43,282 nt of DNA from a virus. The position numbers and the translations under genes are program-made. The notes below the pieces were generated by a model. It had not been told where the DNA came from, made no database searches, and saw only the letters and a program-made list of their open reading frames with translations. Location: positions 1 through 43,282 of IMG/VR virus record IMGVR_UViG_3300020452_000225; one strand, written 5' to 3'. Shown piece after piece: positions 1 to 8,711 of this stretch. Each line of letters starts with the position of its first letter. Positions within the stretch are counted from its first letter, which is position 1.

Positions 1-73
1 TTGCATCTACAGAACCCTTGACAGCATTACCTGCCCGCAGTCCCTTGTAGAGTTTCTGGACTCCAATGACACC
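1..73. repeat. Terminal direct repeat, left copy
   Basis: These 73 bases are identical to positions 43207-43279 at the other end of the window. Beyond them two of the last three bases still agree and one differs (C here, A at 43280). The reading frame of the gp16-like gene continues correctly from this copy into the other, so the two are one locus seen twice. The simplest reading is an assembly overlap of a circularly closing contig, not a biological terminal repeat: it lies inside a virion gene, and terminal repeats of T7-like phages normally lie between the terminase and the early genes. Confidence 0.9.
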
Positions 74-820
74 CATGCCGGGGAATAAGCCCTCGACAGA
101 GTTCTTAAGCCGACGCCAGTGGGGATTATCTTCCTCACTATGAGCTAAGGCTTCTGAGAGCGAGTTAGCTAGGGGACCATCTTGGATAAGGTTGGAAATG
201 TTTCCACCTTCTGCATTGCTGAAGTAATCAAGAACAAAGTCAGAAGCTAGGGCTGTAGCTGCTGTAGCTGCGCTACCTGCACCAGCTAGGGATGAGACGC
301 CGCCAGTAGCAGCTCCACCCATTGCAAAAGCAAGCCCCTCTTGAACAATGCCACCCAATACAGTCTTAGTTTGAGCACCAGTTAAGTCATACTGAGCGTA
401 CTCATATTGATCACTCCAGACGGTATCTGATTCTTCTCTGTCGAGCTGGAAGATTGCATCTCCAACAGAGCCGATCACATCACCAGCGAAGTCAGCAGCG
501 CCACGTACTTTGGCGTCTAAGTTGCCAGGAGCACCTAGGGTTGCACGTACAACTTCTGAGCCAACACTGTCATCAGCTTGTAGATCTTGAAGACCTTGAT
601 CTGCATTCTCGAGTAAGTCTTTAACTGCACCAGCTCCTTGCATTAGAAGGTCGCCAGGAGCAGAGACCACATCCTGGACCATCTGGCCTAGGTCAAATCC
701 TTGTTCTTCTGTTTCTTCTGGGGTTTCGACTTGAGTTTGTTCTGGAGCTTCAGGGGCCGCAGCCTCTGGGGGAATAATAGGGATGCTAGAGTCTAACCCT
801 ACACCTGTAAGATTTGCCAT
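1..820 (-). CDS. gp16-like internal core protein, N-terminal part (runs off the window edge)
   Basis: This is the first 273 codons of a very large gene. It starts with ATG at 820 (MANLTGVGLDSS), and the open frame reaches position 1, then continues in frame at 43206 down to the stop at 39866, giving about 1386 residues when the contig is closed. T7 gp16, the core protein that enters the cell envelope at DNA ejection, is of similar size (about 1,300). Residues 20-40 are Pro/Glu-rich and probably disordered. Gly/Ala-rich hydrophobic stretches follow around residues 150-190. No transglycosylase motif is seen at the N terminus, unlike T7 gp16. The assignment rests on size, position after the gp15-like gene and absence of another candidate. 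Confidence 0.7.
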   Translation of the reverse strand, partial: MANLTGVGLDSSIPIIPPEAAAPEAPEQTQVETPEETEEQGFDLGQMVQDVVSAPGDLLMQGAGAVKDLLENADQGLQDLQADDSVGSEVVRATLGAPGNLDAKVRGAADFAGDVIGSVGDAIFQLDREESDTVWSDQYEYAQYDLTGAQTKTVLGGIVQEGLAFAMGGAATGGVSSLAGAGSAATAATALASDFVLDYFSNAEGGNISNLIQDGPLANSLSEALAHSEEDNPHWRRLKNSVEGLFPGMGVIGVQKLYKGLRAGNAVKGSVDA

Positions 821-855
821 TTAGGGGTAACTTAATGATAAGAAGTTTAGAGTTA

Positions 856-876
856 CCCCCATCCGCAGATAGGGGC
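856..876 (-). other. Hairpin with shared 12-mer upstream of the gp16-like gene
   Basis: CCCC and GGGG arms flank the sequence ATCCGCAGAT between the gp15-like stop and the gp16-like start. The 12-mer CCATCCGCAGAT (859-870) recurs exactly at 9817-9828 in the leader of the capsid gene, again in a hairpin. It may be a processing site or a structured ribosome-loading leader. No function is established. Confidence 0.4.
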
Positions 877-883
877 TCTATGT

Positions 884-3604
884 TTAACCTTGTCTGTATC
901 TATCCACTACATCCATTGTGTAGGTTTGAATAGATGGGTATGAACCTGCCCCATAAGTTTGGGGTCTTGTGTTGTTATATAAAGCAGCATTTCCGCTATA
1001 CCAAATAGAGGCAACCCTGCGCACAAGGATGTCTCCGGTATAACCGAGGGCTAATTGTTCTTGCATCATCTTTTGGAAGCGATCATTAATCACCGCCATC
1101 TGAATGTCTGGGCTCCGTAGATACTTACGTTGTGGGACTGCATAACCAAGGGCCGCAGTCGTCCACTCAGCTATGTTTTTTGGCATCACCTGGCCGTAGC
1201 CAAGAGCGCCTGAGTCTGGGTTGACCTTAGTAAAGACGTTTGAGCTCTCTTTACTAATAACAGTGTTGCGAAGATTATCTAAGGAGATACCACCATAAAC
1301 TTTACCTGTATCGTATGCGGCTAATTGAGCATCAGAGTTAGAGGCTATAGAAATAGATTCAGGGGGTTCAATTACGGTGGGGTATTTATCTCCGAGGAGT
1401 TTGAGTTGAGCAGTAAGAAGAGTCTCACCATTAGTACCAAGAGCAGCGGCACGATCCTCGATCTCTTTAGGGATACCCCTACCAAGTTCGATTGAAAGTT
1501 TAGCGGCATCTAGTTGACGTTCAGAGAGTACAGGTTTTTTATCAATCTCGATAACTCCAGGTTCAAACTTCGACAGCTCTTCGTTTTTTAGACCACGAGT
1601 ATCATTTTTAAAGGCGTCCTTTCCAAAGTTGTAGGTGAAACCTTCACCATCCTTATAGGTGACTTCTTCTGCAAGTTCGTTGCGGCGGTCTACCATCCAC
1701 TGTCTGATCTCAGGATTGGTCATCTCTTTTCCACTCTGCGTTTGCAGCTTGGCGTCGAGGTCTTCTAGTAAGCGCTCCTGTAGATCATCAACAGCAGCAG
1801 AACCATCACCTTCAACAGCTAGACGAATAGCCTCTGCCGAATCAGTGCTCTTGTTGGAGCCTGCTCCGTTAGCTGTGAGGACAGCCTGGTTTAGGGCAGC
1901 CTTGGCCTGGGCCTGGGCTAGTTTCTTAAATCCGTTAACCTTAATCCCTCGAACTTCATCAGCAGACTTACCGCCTGCAGAATCCCATCCAAGTGATTCA
2001 GCATCATTACCAGTTAGGTCTCCACTATTGACTCTTGTTTGCAGCTCTTCCTGAGTCCAGCGTCGGCCATTCTTCTGTTCAGCCCTCATATCCTCAACGG
2101 TGTATGGGCTGTACTCTTTCTTATTTCTAAGCTGAGCAGCCTTGAGAAGGTTCTCAGGAGCACCAGTAGCTTCAAGCTTATCTGCTGCGGCTAAGTTGAG
2201 CTGTACTTCTTCCTCAGGGGTTTTAGCCTGAGCAAGGCCTAGCATCAACTGACGCTCAACAGTCTCGGCTGTAGCTGTTGCAAACTGACTATCAAGAGTA
2301 TTAGCTGAGATAGCTGCACTCTTAATGTCATTACGGGCTTTAGTAAACTTAGAGACATACTGTTTCCCTAGCCGTGTCCCTGCATTACCAGCACGTTTTT
2401 CTACCTTTTCAAGCGCATTGATGATGTCCTGACGCTTATTAGCAACTGCAAATTCAAGAATAGTATCTACAGTGGCTGCATTAGCCCCAGCTTTATCACC
2501 TACATAGACTCCTGATCCATATAAAGCTGTGAATCCGTTATCAAATATGGACTCCATAGGCTCCCTATTAATGAGGCCCTCTGTCATGTCTATAGTTGCA
2601 GAACGGACTGCTGCAGCTTGCTGACCAGAAATAATTTTATCTGCTACTCCTTTTTCCCATGAGCCTGATATGCTCATCACAGACGGGATTAAGACAGAGG
2701 CGACTTGGGCTTCTGGCATTGAAGCCACATTGGCAGCCTTATAGAAGGCAGCTCTAGCAGCCTCAGCAACTTGAGTGGTGTCTCCACCCTCCATAGTTGC
2801 CACAGTAAATGTGGTCCCATCTGGACGGGTATAAATGACGGCTGTGTCATTTGTCCAGTTATTAAAGAAAGTGGGAAAATCAGAGTTAGCCTCATATACA
2901 GAAGCTCTCTGGCGCTGCCCTGCAACAGTTGCCTGGGATACTTCACGCCTAATAGCTTGCTGTATAGCCGGACTATCTACATCTTGGAGACTTGATTCAG
3001 CCGCAACTGCTGCAGCATTTTGGGCACCTTGAGCTTGTAACCCAGGTAAGGGATCAGGGTTACTTTCCAGGCTGAAAACAGACTTAATAGAACTCTGCTG
3101 CTGCTCTTTATGTTCTACTTCTGCTAACCTGGTAGCCTCATAAGACAAGAAAGATTTAGATAAGGAAGCAACACCTTGAATAACACTATCTGCAACCCTG
3201 ATACGTGAAGCCGCTACTTGACCAGAAGCCAGCACATGTGACTTCTCAAGAGCCACTTTATTCTCTTCATAAGTATGCTCCTGCTTAAGGGTATCTTGAT
3301 CGTATTTCTGATCAATAGCTAAGGCATCAGCCTCACGCTGCCCCTCAAGTCTGAGCATTCCTGTATCTGCATTCTGCTGAGCTCGTAAGCTTGCCGTAGT
3401 TGCATCCTGCTCCCTGCGGAGTTCACGCATTTTGGTATCACCGTCCTCGACGATACGCTTACGATATTCAGCCATAGCCTTATCGCTATTAGCTGCTTTA
3501 ACAGCACTAAATCCACCACTCTGGGCAGACCCTTGGTATGTTGTTTTAGCAGCCGATCCACCTGAGTAGATTCGGCTACCTTTCTTTAGTTGTTCTTTAG
3601 CCAT
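884..3604 (-). CDS. gp15-like internal core protein with C-terminal SLT lysozyme-type domain
   Basis: This 906-residue protein lies between the gp14-like and gp16-like genes, as T7 gp15 does. The N-terminal 150 residues are charged and helical, rich in Glu, Gln and Arg, and probably coiled-coil. The last 130 residues resemble a soluble lytic transglycosylase: ISKESS supplies the catalytic Glu, GALGYGQVMP is the G-x-x-Q motif, and WYSGNAALYN matches the conserved Tyr/Asn/Gly region. Such a domain would cut peptidoglycan during DNA injection. T7 carries it at the N terminus of gp16, so it appears to have moved here. The gene ends 64 bp before the gp16-like start. The function is inferred from motifs and order. 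Confidence 0.8.
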   Translation of the reverse strand: MAKEQLKKGSRIYSGGSAAKTTYQGSAQSGGFSAVKAANSDKAMAEYRKRIVEDGDTKMRELRREQDATTASLRAQQNADTGMLRLEGQREADALAIDQKYDQDTLKQEHTYEENKVALEKSHVLASGQVAASRIRVADSVIQGVASLSKSFLSYEATRLAEVEHKEQQQSSIKSVFSLESNPDPLPGLQAQGAQNAAAVAAESSLQDVDSPAIQQAIRREVSQATVAGQRQRASVYEANSDFPTFFNNWTNDTAVIYTRPDGTTFTVATMEGGDTTQVAEAARAAFYKAANVASMPEAQVASVLIPSVMSISGSWEKGVADKIISGQQAAAVRSATIDMTEGLINREPMESIFDNGFTALYGSGVYVGDKAGANAATVDTILEFAVANKRQDIINALEKVEKRAGNAGTRLGKQYVSKFTKARNDIKSAAISANTLDSQFATATAETVERQLMLGLAQAKTPEEEVQLNLAAADKLEATGAPENLLKAAQLRNKKEYSPYTVEDMRAEQKNGRRWTQEELQTRVNSGDLTGNDAESLGWDSAGGKSADEVRGIKVNGFKKLAQAQAKAALNQAVLTANGAGSNKSTDSAEAIRLAVEGDGSAAVDDLQERLLEDLDAKLQTQSGKEMTNPEIRQWMVDRRNELAEEVTYKDGEGFTYNFGKDAFKNDTRGLKNEELSKFEPGVIEIDKKPVLSERQLDAAKLSIELGRGIPKEIEDRAAALGTNGETLLTAQLKLLGDKYPTVIEPPESISIASNSDAQLAAYDTGKVYGGISLDNLRNTVISKESSNVFTKVNPDSGALGYGQVMPKNIAEWTTAALGYAVPQRKYLRSPDIQMAVINDRFQKMMQEQLALGYTGDILVRRVASIWYSGNAALYNNTRPQTYGAGSYPSIQTYTMDVVDRYRQG

Positions 3605-3625
3605 AAGTTGCTCGCAAGCAAAAGG

Positions 3626-4435
3626 TTAATAGGTTTCAGAGAATGGCTCTGAGTCTTTGTTGACGTCTACAAAATTAGGGATGCCAGGTAGCGTAGGCAT
3701 ATATGGGTCACTAGGAACCATACCGATGCCACTTAATGCCTGGTTGTTTGCACTTTGGGATTGTAAAAAGGTCATATCCATAGAGATCTGAGCCTGCTCT
3801 AGTGAGCTAGCCAGGGACGCATCTGCCTGTGCTTTTTCGAATCCAGACTGCCTTTCAGCATCATTAACTAAGAGGCCTACTGATTGACCTGTACGGCCTG
3901 CAGCAAGGATCGTACCCTTAGCGCCAATTGACTTAGCTAGAGCTGTCTGCTGAGCAAAGGCGGCCTTCTTACGGGCCTCTGTCATTTTAGTCTGTTCTTG
4001 AACGTATGATCTATTAGCCGCTTCATTGTTGTATCTTGTCTGAGTCTCTGCACTTTCTACTTCGCGTTGATAATTGATTCGATCAGACTCAGCTTTGGCT
4101 GCAATCTGTTCTCGTTCCATCTCAACCTGACGCTTCTGTTGATTGTATTGATTAGCAATCTGAACGTTAGATTGTTGAACTTGCAGGTTATATTGTTCAG
4201 ATTGATTTTTCTGTTGCAACATCATTGACTGACGCTGCTGGTTTTGATTTTGCAGCATCGATTGACGCTGATTTTCTTGCTGTATTTCTTGCTGTCTGGC
4301 CTGCATATTCATATTGGCCTGAGCATTACGTGCCTGCGCTTGAGCAGACATGATCCCCATACCAACTGAGGCAATAGTCGAAGCAACACTTACAGCTAGG
4401 GTGGCCGCCGGTATGGCCGCTGCTGCTATACACAT
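3626..4435 (-). CDS. gp14-like internal virion protein
   Basis: This 269-residue protein begins with an Ala/Ile/Val-rich hydrophobic segment (about residues 4-28, AAAAIPAATLAVSVASTIAS) that could span a membrane. A very Gln/Asn/Met-rich coiled-coil follows (about 30-150), then an Ala-rich part. T7 gp14, an ejected protein that forms a pore in the outer membrane, has the same N-terminal apolar start and Gln-rich helices. The start codon overlaps the end of the gp13-like gene by 10 bp, and the gp15-like gene follows after 21 bp, so order and composition agree. It is longer than T7 gp14 (196 residues), as is common in cyanophages. Confidence 0.75.
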   Translation of the reverse strand: MCIAAAAIPAATLAVSVASTIASVGMGIMSAQAQARNAQANMNMQARQQEIQQENQRQSMLQNQNQQRQSMMLQQKNQSEQYNLQVQQSNVQIANQYNQQKRQVEMEREQIAAKAESDRINYQREVESAETQTRYNNEAANRSYVQEQTKMTEARKKAAFAQQTALAKSIGAKGTILAAGRTGQSVGLLVNDAERQSGFEKAQADASLASSLEQAQISMDMTFLQSQSANNQALSGIGMVPSDPYMPTLPGIPNFVDVNKDSEPFSETY

Positions 4436-4872
4436 AGTTTTACGATTTCATAGTAAGGAAGTGATTCAGGTCCGGTGGGTACGGTTCTGAGGGCCTTAAA
4501 TCCAAGGTGCTTTAATAACTTGTGGTGGACATGGTTCCTAGCGTCTGCAAGGTTCCACAGGAGTTTGTACTCCCGCTCAACTTCTCTGAGCCACTTCTTA
4601 GCCTGTCGAACAAATGTGTGAGGTTTAGTTGTGATCAGAGGAGTGCATAGCATCCAGATCTGACCCTCGGTAGGACTTAATCGAACTACGCCAGCAATGC
4701 CTGCCGGTTCATCATCCACATGGAAATATGTGGCGTGTTCACTGGTCAGAACACCTAGTGGGACATGGAGTAAAGATAACCCCATGCCCTCAACTTCAGC
4801 TTTATCTTCTGAGCGGAGATGATTAAGAACCACCAAGCCATCCTTATAGGTGGCTGGGCGATAGTATTTCAT
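4426..4872 (-). CDS. gp13-like, GNAT-fold virion assembly protein
   Basis: This 148-residue protein looks like an acetyltransferase (GNAT) fold: MKYYRPATYKDGLVVLNHLR at the start, a central AGIAGVVRL strand, and KWLREVEREYKLLWNLAD leading to HHKLLKHLGFKAL. T7 gp13 keeps the same pattern (a W-N pair, then H-x-x-F/L-L-K-x-x-G) and is needed for correct head-core assembly. It follows the tail tube B gene directly (the stop of one at 4873, the start of the other at 4872). Whether it has kept acetyltransferase activity cannot be seen. It is most probably structural or assembly-related, like its T7 counterpart. Confidence 0.7.
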   Translation of the reverse strand: MKYYRPATYKDGLVVLNHLRSEDKAEVEGMGLSLLHVPLGVLTSEHATYFHVDDEPAGIAGVVRLSPTEGQIWMLCTPLITTKPHTFVRQAKKWLREVEREYKLLWNLADARNHVHHKLLKHLGFKALRTVPTGPESLPYYEIVKLCV

Positions 4873-7800
4873 TTAGATAGCGGCAATTCCACGGGTGTTG
4901 TAATGACCTTCCCAGCGGTAACTGGTGATGGAAGCGGGTAGAGGATCAGATGCTTTTATGGTTAGTGTGGACGAATCACCACGGCTATATACAGGAATCT
5001 GCTGTGTACTTATTTCATTAATAGCAGCAGCATTTGCTGCATAGATATCAGCAATAGTAGTATCAAGATCAACTGTTTTTAAATCATAACCACGACGCTC
5101 GATGTCTACGGAATATCGTCCTGAATAGTACAGGTCGATGTAAACATTTTCAATCATTGGAATATTTAATCGATCTGCACGCTTTTCTTCTTTTACAAAG
5201 AAAGCTGGTAGCTTTACTTTCATATCATAGTCAAGTCCGAGGATATAATCTTGACTGGCCAGATCTTCGTCGAGAGTGATGAATGGGCCTGTGGAATCAG
5301 TTTCAAGAGCGGGACTTCTATACAAAGTGCTATTACCATCAAGCGTAAGGATTACTGTTGGTTGCATATCAGTTACATAAGAACCGGCTGGGAATCTAAT
5401 AATCTTCTTGCCTGCAATAGACGATGCTGCCACAGTAGTTTGTGATTTCAGCAGACTATGATCTAAGCGTGGTGAAAATTTACTGCCAAATGCTGTGATG
5501 GGAGATGTACGTGGATCATCCAGCATCTCCATTTTTAACAGCACATGAGATGTGCCATTACGGCAAACAAAGTAGCCGGTGTCATGGTCATAACTAACCA
5601 TTTCTACTGGACTAGGCATGATCCATTTAGACCAGCCAGCTAGGTTACGCTCATTACCTGTATTAAAGAACTTAAATGTCCACAGGGTTTTAGAGCCATC
5701 ACCGAAAATACAAAGACTATTGTTTGGACTTGAGGCTGAAAGCGTCAAGCCAGGCGGTATATATTCAGGAACGATCCGAGTGTTTTCACTTACTACAGGA
5801 CGGTTATCTACTGAGTCCACAGCCATCTCATACACCTTTGTAAAAGTATCGGCTTCGGTACTAAACAAAATGGATACACCGGTTTCAAGCGGAGCAATAT
5901 CGCTGCTATAGCTGTACTGTGATAACTCTTTGATCGTAACCGTAGCCGGACCAAAAGCTGTATCAGATGTAGAAAGCAGAAACTGACTATTCTCAGCAAA
6001 TAACAGTAAACCCTTAGGCGTACCTAGCGCAGCTTTTAGTGAAGCTGGCTTAGTGCTGCTAGCTGCCATATCAATGGGATCTGCATCACTAACGGCAATG
6101 GCTGAGCCGACAAAGAAATTAAAAAAATCACCAGGCTGACTTAAGACGATAGTATCGCTTGATAAAAAACCAAGGCGGTTCATATAGAACACCATGCTTT
6201 TAATTGCTTGCCCTACAAAAGACGGATCAGGGTTGCTATCAGTATCACCTACTTCTCTAGATGCCCAGCTTAACTCGTCGCTATAGGTTGCCGACAACTG
6301 TCGAACAGTAAAATCACCATTGGATTCTCGGATCAATGCGTGTGGCATTGTTGCTGGGTTTAAATCTGTAGTAATGCCAGGCTTATGTGTCTCTTCCCAT
6401 GAACCTTGTCCGGGGATATCACCAGATGCAGGAACAAATTTAACGTAGTAATCGTCTGCATCGGATTCTGACGAGTTACGGACTAATAGATTGACGCCCT
6501 CTATACATTGATTGGGTAACAAGCTAACATCATTAACTGAGCTTTTAATTCCATACAAAGCATTATTAGTTGTGCCGCCTTTGGTTTGGATGTTAAAATC
6601 TCTTCCGTCAGTTCTGCGGATAACAATAACGTTACCTACAGGTGTAGCAGTATATCCAGACAATGTTTGTATAGAACTTGATAAAGATGAAACAATTAAA
6701 TTTACATCTAGAGTTCCGGATGTAGCATTTGCAGGGGTTGTATAAGATGCAGAGGCTTCTGATGCAAAGCTATAACCAAAAGTTTCATCTTCGACGGTAA
6801 CTGTATAGGATTGACCCTGAACAGTAACGTTTACAGAATCACCGCTACGCCAACCAGTACCACCATTAGTGAGCGTTACGCGAGATGCGTAAACACTTTT
6901 GTAGGAAAAACTGTTTGTTGATTGAGCTTGCTGAACATTAGAAACGCGAAAACTTAAACCAAAACTACTACCTGCAGGCTTAATAGCTCCATTTGCAACA
7001 GTCAGATTAGAGCTGTTTGTACCACCATCATTAATGATAAGACCTTCAGACCATTCACTATTGCCTGTTGTGTAGCTATGAATTGTTGCGGTTGGGGTGC
7101 TATATTTATTAAGTGGATTTTCTTCACTATGGGAAGGATCTCGCTCAACCCTTACTTCAATTCTAAGCGTAATATTGCCTGCAGAAGTTGTTTTAGTGAC
7201 GTTACGATAAAGGTAGCTGCCTACTGCTAAATCATTGGCATTGCCAAAATAGTGAGTACCCCAGTTTTGTGTTCCAGGGTAATCAAAGTCTTCAACCATC
7301 CCCCGCCATGCAACGGCAGTAGGGAAGAAAGCCCCAGGAACTTCTGTTGTAACAAGTGTTGGACTACATGACGTAGTGACTGTAAAACCAAGCCCTGTTT
7401 TAGATCCTGATGTTTCAGTAAAAGATTGTGACCCTGCTTTAGAGCAATTACCATTCGCAGTGTCTTCAAAAGAACCAGGGCTTACAGACAGCTTGCTGGC
7501 CCGATAAACCTTTTGCTGCTGTGTTTGCTGACCATCTTTAAGAAAGTCAACAGTGTACTGGGTGTTGTAAGCAACTTGATTTACAACAACCAACGCTTCA
7601 GGATTGGACTCATCGTCTGATGCAGAGTCCATAGTTACATTTTTCTCAGTATTGCAGAGAAGAGTGTAATCATTAATAGTAAGTTGTTGTATATTTCTAG
7701 GATTAGAAACTTTTAAATATTCACCGGCTGATGATGCTACATTGACTGTCTGTTCAGTTCCAGTATCTGCATCCCACACACGGATGCTTGTCGTACCACT

Positions 7801-8046
7801 GCTGGTGTAAATAGCAGAGACATACCTTTCAGTTCCATTCCGAAAGATGTTGAACCACTTGGCCCCTTCCGGGACGTTGGTAGCTAGCTCTCCAACAAAC
7901 TGTGTGGGTGGGCGTTTTCGACAGCCAAAAGTCGGATCTAGAAGTACGTTTTCTGCTTCCTTAACCTGTCCGGGAAGCTTAAGCGGATCAGGCTGTTGGC
8001 TTACACCTCCCAGAAGGTTGGGAACAATTTGAGAGATAGCGGCCAT
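4873..8046 (-). CDS. Tail tubular protein B (gp12-like)
   Basis: This 1057-residue protein has the T7 gp12 start pattern, SQIVPNLLGGVSQQPDPLKL, followed by EAENVLLDPTFGCRKRPPT. That pattern opens nearly all podoviral tail nozzle proteins. The rest is beta-rich, Ser/Thr-rich, with a long insertion around residues 170-520 compared with the roughly 800 residues of T7 gp12. The insertion may decorate the nozzle or contact fibers. The protein forms the conical nozzle below the gp11 ring. It lies directly after the tail tube A gene with a 2-bp gap, the standard order. Confidence 0.93.
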   Translation of the reverse strand: MAAISQIVPNLLGGVSQQPDPLKLPGQVKEAENVLLDPTFGCRKRPPTQFVGELATNVPEGAKWFNIFRNGTERYVSAIYTSSGTTSIRVWDADTGTEQTVNVASSAGEYLKVSNPRNIQQLTINDYTLLCNTEKNVTMDSASDDESNPEALVVVNQVAYNTQYTVDFLKDGQQTQQQKVYRASKLSVSPGSFEDTANGNCSKAGSQSFTETSGSKTGLGFTVTTSCSPTLVTTEVPGAFFPTAVAWRGMVEDFDYPGTQNWGTHYFGNANDLAVGSYLYRNVTKTTSAGNITLRIEVRVERDPSHSEENPLNKYSTPTATIHSYTTGNSEWSEGLIINDGGTNSSNLTVANGAIKPAGSSFGLSFRVSNVQQAQSTNSFSYKSVYASRVTLTNGGTGWRSGDSVNVTVQGQSYTVTVEDETFGYSFASEASASYTTPANATSGTLDVNLIVSSLSSSIQTLSGYTATPVGNVIVIRRTDGRDFNIQTKGGTTNNALYGIKSSVNDVSLLPNQCIEGVNLLVRNSSESDADDYYVKFVPASGDIPGQGSWEETHKPGITTDLNPATMPHALIRESNGDFTVRQLSATYSDELSWASREVGDTDSNPDPSFVGQAIKSMVFYMNRLGFLSSDTIVLSQPGDFFNFFVGSAIAVSDADPIDMAASSTKPASLKAALGTPKGLLLFAENSQFLLSTSDTAFGPATVTIKELSQYSYSSDIAPLETGVSILFSTEADTFTKVYEMAVDSVDNRPVVSENTRIVPEYIPPGLTLSASSPNNSLCIFGDGSKTLWTFKFFNTGNERNLAGWSKWIMPSPVEMVSYDHDTGYFVCRNGTSHVLLKMEMLDDPRTSPITAFGSKFSPRLDHSLLKSQTTVAASSIAGKKIIRFPAGSYVTDMQPTVILTLDGNSTLYRSPALETDSTGPFITLDEDLASQDYILGLDYDMKVKLPAFFVKEEKRADRLNIPMIENVYIDLYYSGRYSVDIERRGYDLKTVDLDTTIADIYAANAAAINEISTQQIPVYSRGDSSTLTIKASDPLPASITSYRWEGHYNTRGIAAI

Positions 8047-8048
8047 AG

Positions 8049-8654
8049 TTACATGCGAAGTAGGACGTTAATAGGTCTGTATGAGAATTGTTGATAAGTG
8101 TCGTTACCATCGGAATCTGAAAAGATGGTGTAATTACCTTGCTGCGTGTCGTACTCCATAAGAGTGGCGCGGGCAATAGTTTCCTCACGCTGACCAAAGC
8201 TGACTGCTTCCTTAGATCCAACGGATCGACCAGCAAAGACGTTTGCTGCACGAATAGCGATGTAATTTTTAAATGCTTCGGGCAGACTTTCAAAGTCAAA
8301 AAGCCACATGACGTCAAGTTTTTGTTGACCATCAAATGTATAGGTATGCTTCACACGGTCGTAGAGCTTGCCGTTACGGATAACGGTTTGCTTTCCATCT
8401 CCGGGTGTGCTGTCTAGCTGCAACACATTGTCAGGAATAACAATCTCATTGCTGGTGTTAGGAGTGAACGGATACCCACGTTCCGTGTTGTACTCCCAGC
8501 CTTCAGCTTGAACTGAAATAGAAATCTCGTCGAGAATTTGTTCAGCCATCTCCACTAAAGGATTACCTGATTCCAGGTTGGTAACAGGAGCTTGGCCGAT
8601 ATTAGAAATGATAGTGTTGACGGCTTGTAATTTAGTCGCCTTTTTAATAGCCAT
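8049..8654 (-). CDS. Tail tubular protein A (gp11-like)
   Basis: This 201-residue protein matches T7 gp11 in size and place. The motif LQAVNTIISNIGQAPVTNLE near the N terminus and EAFKNYIAIRAANVFAGRSVG in the middle are the usual adaptor signatures (A-V-N-x-x-L/I-x-x-I-G and Y-I-A-x-R-A-A/F). It forms the ring that joins the portal to the nozzle. It is transcribed after the capsid gene, and a hairpin lies between the two, as in T7. Confidence 0.92.
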   Translation of the reverse strand: MAIKKATKLQAVNTIISNIGQAPVTNLESGNPLVEMAEQILDEISISVQAEGWEYNTERGYPFTPNTSNEIVIPDNVLQLDSTPGDGKQTVIRNGKLYDRVKHTYTFDGQQKLDVMWLFDFESLPEAFKNYIAIRAANVFAGRSVGSKEAVSFGQREETIARATLMEYDTQQGNYTIFSDSDGNDTYQQFSYRPINVLLRM

Positions 8655-8678
8655 TTATTTACTTAGGGAATGGGAAGC

Positions 8679-8702
8679 CCAAAGGCCCGGAGGCCTGAGG
8701 GT
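8679..8702 (-). terminator. Hairpin between capsid and tail genes
   Basis: On the minus strand CCC-TC-AGGCC-TCCG-GGCCT-TT-GGG folds into a stem with a TCCG tetraloop and one small internal loop. It lies just after the capsid gene, where T7 has its late terminator T-phi. The U-tract after it is weak (TTTGGG), so partial termination or mRNA processing are both possible. Confidence 0.5.
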
Positions 8703-8711
8703 GGGTACTAA

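Noticed and set aside
1-73. Biological terminal repeat of the virion DNA
   Set aside because: It is in the middle of a virion gene, is short, and matches an assembly overlap. T7-like terminal repeats lie beside the terminase.
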